A stretch of 64,000 bases of DNA, from positions 597,440,410-597,504,409 of the forward strand of contig CM057344.1 in the NCBI GenBank assembly GCA_030015575.1, in the 5' to 3' direction. The notes under the pieces are model-generated. The model was not told where the DNA came from. It was given only the letters and a program-made list of their open reading frames with translations, and made no database searches. How positions within the stretch are numbered: the first letter of the stretch is position 1; the number at the start of each line of letters is the position of its first letter. The position numbers and the translations under genes are program-made. This document shows positions 59,585 to 64,000 of the stretch, one piece after another. Source of the stretch: Agapanthus africanus (Eukaryota > Streptophyta > Magnoliopsida > Asparagales > Amaryllidaceae).

Positions 59585-60127
59585 TGAGTCACGGCCTAGG
59601 TCAATGATAGATGACGACGACTATGTCCGCTCGCTATCTTCCTAAGCCCAAACTCTATAAGTAGTAACCGGCTTACTTTACAACGGACCGAAACGTTCTT
59701 AAACTAACAACGGACCGAAACGTCCTTAAACTAACGGCGGACCGAAACGTCCTTAAACTAATGACGGACCACTATGTCCTAAAACTAGCCGTTGACAGAG
59801 ATGTCAATAAACTATGGTGGATTGCAGTATCCCCAAAGCCGGTACAAAAAAAGAGAATAAAAAAAAGAGAAAACGGTATGTCCATAAGCAAAATGGGCAC
59901 GGATGAAAACCCGAAAGGGCTCCGTGAGTAAAAACAACAGGGTTACCGGCGAGTGTTTGTGAAAACCCGAAAGGGTGCAACCTCGTTATATATATATAAA
60001 AAAAAAGAATAAAAAAAAGAAAAAGATATGTCCATAAGCAAAATGGGCACGGATGAAAACCCGAAAGGGCTCCGTGAGTAAAAACAGTAGGGCTACCGGA
60101 GAGTGTTTGTGAAAACCCGAAAGGTGA
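59585..60127. repeat. Post-pol repeats of copy 3, cut short
   Basis: Four or five units of ACGGACCGAAACGTCCTTAAACT (59685-59815) are followed by two units of the AAAATGGGCACGGATGAAAA / CCCGAAAGGGCTCCGTGAG repeat (59870-60125). Then the LTR sequence starts abruptly without purine tract, hairpin array or antisense gene. Compared with copy 2, about 9.2 kb (38310-47537) is missing here. Confidence 0.88.
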
Positions 60128-60732
60128 AGCAAAGCTCTGTTTGAATTTCAAATTCAAAAGGTGAAACAACGCTTCAGATCTCTTGCGCTGTGCGCAGAGC
60201 GCCACGTGTCAAAAGCAGACATGCAGCGCAAGGGGCACTGCGCCCAAGGCAGCGCACCCCCAATCAGAGCAAGGCTCTATTTTAAAAATTCAAATTTTAA
60301 ATAAAGGAAGTAACGCTTCAGATAACTTGCGCTCTGCGCTGCGCGCCACGTGTCAAACAGTGGTGCGCTAGGGCAGTTGCACTGCGCTCTGCGCTGCGCG
60401 ACACGTGTCAGCGCAGGTGCGCTAACGCAGTTGCGCTGCGCGACACGTGTCAAGCACAGTTGCGCTAGCGCAGTTGCGCTGCGCTCTGCGCTGCGCGACA
60501 CGTGTCAAGCGTAGGTGCGCTTGCGCCTACTGCGCCAGCACTAAAATTTAAATAATAAATTATTTAATTAATCAGAATTAAAGTTCTAGAAAGATCTTTT
60601 CTGTCTTATTAAAATAAGAAGATTATCTTCTGTAAAACAGAGGCCTTAGGATCAAAGATCCAACGTTGGGGAAATATTCCCAGAACAATCAGAGAAAAAT
60701 CTCTGTAACTAATTCAACAAACCAATTGGTCC

Positions 60733-60742
60733 TATATAAAGG
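60733..60742 (+). promoter_or_regulatory. TATA box of LTR 3
   Basis: TATATAAAGG followed by CCCCTAGACTCCAAGTCTC. Confidence 0.75.
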
Positions 60743-60849
60743 CCCCTAGACTCCAAGTCTCAGATATACAGAGAGAGAGAAAAGGGAGAACTCTGAAAAA
60801 TTTGAAAGGCAAGCCTTTGAAGAAAGAAGATCATCTTCTTCAAGGTAAA

Positions 60850-61110
60850 GAATTAAATTCTTGAAAGAACAGAGATGAAAACACCTCACAAAAAGAAGAA
60901 TTTCTTCTAAAAAGATCAAAGATCTAAGAACAAGATCAAGATCTTCAATATAAAAAGGAAAAAGATCATAAAGATCCAATCATAAAAGATTAAAGAAGTA
61001 ATTTACTTCATTTCTAGATCTTTTGATCTATATAAAGGCACAGCCTTTTAATGAACCATTGGTTCTTGAATCTTGAGGTAGAACCTATTTAGAACAAGAA
61101 AAACTTGTTT
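60850..61110. repeat. String of mini-hairpins in LTR 3
   Basis: AAGAATTAAATTCTT, AGAAGAATTTCTTCT, AGATCAAAGATCT, AAGATCAAGATCTT, GATCATAAAGATC, GAAGTAATTTACTTC, TAGATCTTTTGATCTA, AGGCACAGCCT, GAACCATTGGTTC and AACAAGAAAAACTTGTT: ten perfect short stems in about 260 bp. Confidence 0.82.
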
Positions 61111-61814
61111 CTTTGATATGAATTGGATCAAGATTCGCTCTGCGCTATTGGACAGTGCGTTGCACTCTTGATTTGCACTTTTGCGCTCCTTGGATTGGCG
61201 CAAGTCACCAGAGCGCGCCACGTGTCAATCACAAACACAATCTGCACCTTGCGCTTCTAAATATTGCGCACTGCGCTCTTGGATTGACGCACTGCACCTG
61301 AGCGCGCCACGTGTCAGCAGTGCACTGGCGCAGCGTACTGCGCTAACAAACTTGCGCGCAACAGAGCGTGACACATGTCACCTCCATATGCGATGGCGCC
61401 TTGCGCTCTTTAATTGGCGCAAACCGCCTGACAGGCCACGTGGCGCACTGTCAGACCACTAAATGCTGTGCATTATTAAGAAAGGGCAGAGCCCAATTAA
61501 AAAGTCTAACAGACCAATTCAAATGCTGTGCAGGCCAATTTTAAATGTTATGCATTATTAAAAAGCCCAATGCTATGCATTGTTTTAAAGGGCAGAGCCC
61601 AAGTAAAGGCCTAACAGGCCAAATATAAATGAAATGTTGAACATTTTCAAATGGACTTAGCCCAATTCTGGCCATAAGTCCTCAATTTAAATTGAACTGA
61701 GCACAACTGCTCTCCCAATCAATTTACACCCGGTTCGAGGGCACATCTCTTTACTCCTCTGATATCTGTCGTTGTAATTCCTCAACGTCGTCAGAGAGGT
61801 AACGGGTCTCGACA

Positions 61815-62150
61815 ACCACACACCGCTACGGACTGTGGGGTCCTTAAACTCATGGACTATGATGTCCTTAACCTCGACCGTGATGTCTTAAAACTAATAC
61901 CGGACTATGATATCCTTAACCTTGACCGTGATGTCTTAAAACTAACATCGGACTGTGAGGTCCTTAAGCTCATGGACTATGATGTCCTTAACCTTGACCG
62001 TGATGTCTTAAAACTAACATTGGACTGTGAGGTCCTTAAGCTCATGGACTATGATGTCCTTAACCTTGACCGCAACGTCTTAAAACTAACGTTGGACCGC
62101 AATGTCCTTAAACTACTTATCGACCGCAATGTCACTAAACTAAACAATAG
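61815..62150. repeat. 22-bp-motif array in LTR 3
   Basis: Units of GGACTATGATGTCCTTAACC, TTGACCGTGATGTCTTAAAA and GGACTGTGAGGTCCTTAAGC, homologous to 49250-49680 but with a different number of repeats. Confidence 0.92.
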
Positions 62151-62700
62151 AGCCCCCAATTGCTCTCTTGTCGGATCTAAACGATCCCGTTAAGTCGATC
62201 TTAGTTTAAAATTAGACTAACGTGTCCTTAACGAACGTTTAAGTCGATCTTAGCCTCACATAAGGCTAACGTATCCTTAAACACACCCCCCAAACCCAAA
62301 TCTAAGAAAGATACGGATTTGGACTAATCCACGTCCTACGGGCGACGACATAAATTACTCTCCGTATACAATCCACGGGAAACCGAACACAAAACAAACA
62401 TCCACGACACGAAGTGACCATCTGGAGAAAGAGAAACTTGTTACCGTGATGCGGTAGCGTAATTAACTGCAGGGGCTTGCGCCTGCAGGGAAGAGTGTCC
62501 CCACAATCAAAAACGCCTCAAGCAAGGGGGAATCTGATGAAGTCTGCAATATCGGCCGCATCCGTTTAAACCTTCGATACATGGTGCCATAAATCAACTT
62601 GGCATCTTCGGAGAAGTGGACGGATAGCACCAATTAGCATCTGCCCCGAATCTCAGGCTAGACGTCTCTGTCGCGCCGTCTTTCGAAGGGGAACAGATTC

Positions 62701-62719
62701 TGGCACTCCCGGTGGGACC
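62701..62719 (+). other. Primer binding site of Tat copy 4
   Basis: TGGCACTCCCGGTGGGACC, five bases after LTR 3. Confidence 0.65.
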
Positions 62720-62846
62720 TTTTCCTCTTTCCACTCCACACTTCGTGTGTCGTATTCGCAAACGAATCGTGGTTTGTTAATGGTTGCCTTTGGGTTTCAA
62801 GTTACTAAGATTAGGTCTCTTGCTTGGCGCAGAAAGCAAAACAACA

Positions 62847-64000
62847 ATGGCATTCACCTGCTCGAAGTGCTCCAACTGCAGTTGCAACTCGCGTCCTGCC
62901 TCAACTGGGGGCATAACCTACGGGCCCCAAGCGGCCTCTTTGTTTACGATGCCCGTGGAGCAGATTACTCAAGGCACCACAGGGCTGTTTTTCGGAACCA
63001 TGCTTCCGCCGACAAGCTTCAGCACCCCGGTGCCCGTACCAGAAGCTCCTAAGAAGTCGGTCTTTGATCGACTTACAGCTGCTACGGCCCCTCTCAACGG
63101 GTCGCCCAACACCAGTGCCTCTGTCTTCTCCAGATTGGGCCAAAATTCCTGTGGGCCCACAATGAAGCCTGCAATCCCAGAGAAGGTTATTTCGAAGAGA
63201 GTAACCAACTCTGCTCCTGAAATCGTCAAGGCAGCTTCTCCTGTTAAAGGATCGGTCTTTACAAGACTGGCCATCCCAACTCCTGCTTCTGCTGCTCAAA
63301 AGACATCAGTCTTTAATAGGCTGACACCGGCAACAGCCCCTCACCTGAACAGGGGGAAAGACGAGGCCGTCCCCGTTACCGAGCCAATTCCCACAACTCG
63401 ACATGCTCGACGTCGCCACTGGCGCCGAGTGAGGAAGTCTGGAGGAAACTCCCCTTCCGGGCTAACTCCACCAGCCTCGACGGCGGAAATTAATGCTGCT
63501 GTTCCAACTGAGAACAGCTTTGAGCTGTTGAATAAGGTGCGTAGGAATTCTCCTACCGCTATACTGAAAATTCTCCCCTCCACCGGAGAAGGTTGCAGAA
63601 GCAAATCCAGAACGGTCCCCGCAGCGGCTGTCCTCCAAGGTCTACAAAGTCTGGCGGCAGGTCCAGGACTCGGTGATCGATCCAGATTTCTCCCGCCAGC
63701 ACAAGAAGCTGAAGGTCCAACAGGAAGTAAGCCATCCTGCCAAGCCACGAAAAGCTGTATGGGTGCCCACTGCGATGGCTCCCTCAACTTCGACCGCTCA
63801 TAAGAAGAAAAGGCCGGAGAAGATCCCCGTGCCGGCGACAAAAGTTAAAGGCACTGAACCCAAACGCCCTAGGTCTGGGGGCATGGTGGTCCATACCGTT
63901 TACATGGCATCCGGGAAGGAGGATAGCCGCGCTTCTACGGGCAATCGACCATTCACCCGATCCATCATAAGAGCCCAGGAACAACAGCAGCAGAAGCTCC
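62847..64000 (+). pseudogene. Tat/Ogre-like gag of copy 4, runs off the window
   Basis: It begins MAFTCSKCSNCSC at the same place as copy 3. The N-terminal domain has four SVFxRL motifs (SVFDRL, SVFSRL, SVFTRL, SVFNRL). A one-base deletion near 63575 breaks the frame; beyond it the copy 3-like reading (RSPQRLSSK, GGMVVHTVYMASGKED) resumes in another frame to the window end. Whether pol follows cannot be seen here. Confidence 0.88.

Larger units (their letters stand above)
60128..62695 (+). mobile_element. Tat/Ogre-like LTR 3, shared by copies 3 and 4
   Basis: It begins within the LTR at AGCAAAGCTCTG; the first 17 or so bases are absent. It ends GGGGAACA before the PBS of copy 4. It is close to LTR 2 in every block: GC-rich G-box repeats, the promoter at 60733, hairpin string, the 22-bp-motif array at 61815-62150 and the conserved end. 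Confidence 0.85.

Overview
This is nuclear DNA of a flowering plant and consists almost entirely of nested, decayed transposable elements. The plant calls rest on plant-type LTR retrotransposons (Ty1/copia, chromovirus-like Ty3/gypsy and giant Tat/Ogre-like Ty3/gypsy), a hAT transposon, microsatellite-associated MITEs, a CTAGGGTTT-type 5' UTR and a fragment resembling the start of an FT/TFL1 (PEBP) gene. No bacterial-type operons, rRNA or tRNA genes were seen, and no intact host gene is complete in the window.

Layout. 1-4440: a degenerate gene whose exons carry, in order, the landmarks of an endonuclease/exonuclease/phosphatase (EEP, CCR4/nocturnin-like) domain. It is split by an inverted duplication of its own exons, with a scrap of gypsy reverse transcriptase inside. 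4445-7991: a complete but dead hAT element with 16-bp TIRs and a decayed 8-bp target duplication. 8000-14633: AT-rich intergenic DNA holding a 564-bp hAT-type MITE with a perfect 8-bp target duplication, a probable first exon of a host gene on the minus strand (10984-11095), and the PEBP fragment (13953-14083). 14634-18325: the 3' part of a minus-strand copia element (LTR plus decayed RT/RNase H).

18326-28650: copy 1 of a Tat/Ogre-like element (LTR, gag, tandem repeats, 3' end of an antisense gene). 28655-36570: a pile of fragments: a minus-strand chromovirus-type element (gag start, PBS, 3.3-kb LTR), a reversed Tat LTR piece, a second chromovirus-type LTR, and a plus-strand copia LTR. 37003-64000: three further Tat copies joined head to tail through shared LTRs (copy 2, LTR, copy 3, LTR, copy 4). 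Four copies of one palindromic MITE lie at 15493, 33367, 35540 and 36657.

How it fits together. The Tat copies have complementary deletions. Copies 1 and 2 lack pol but keep an antisense, intron-bearing plant-mobile-domain (PMD) gene. Copy 3 keeps gag-protease-RT-RNase H (two)-integrase but has lost the antisense gene. Superimposed, they imply an ancestor of roughly 24-25 kb. Its LTRs and 3' region are packed with short hairpins whose arms change while pairing is kept, plus tandem arrays that differ between copies. These, together with the antisense spliced gene, are the most unusual content of the window. All copies carry stops and frameshifts, so none is autonomous as it stands.
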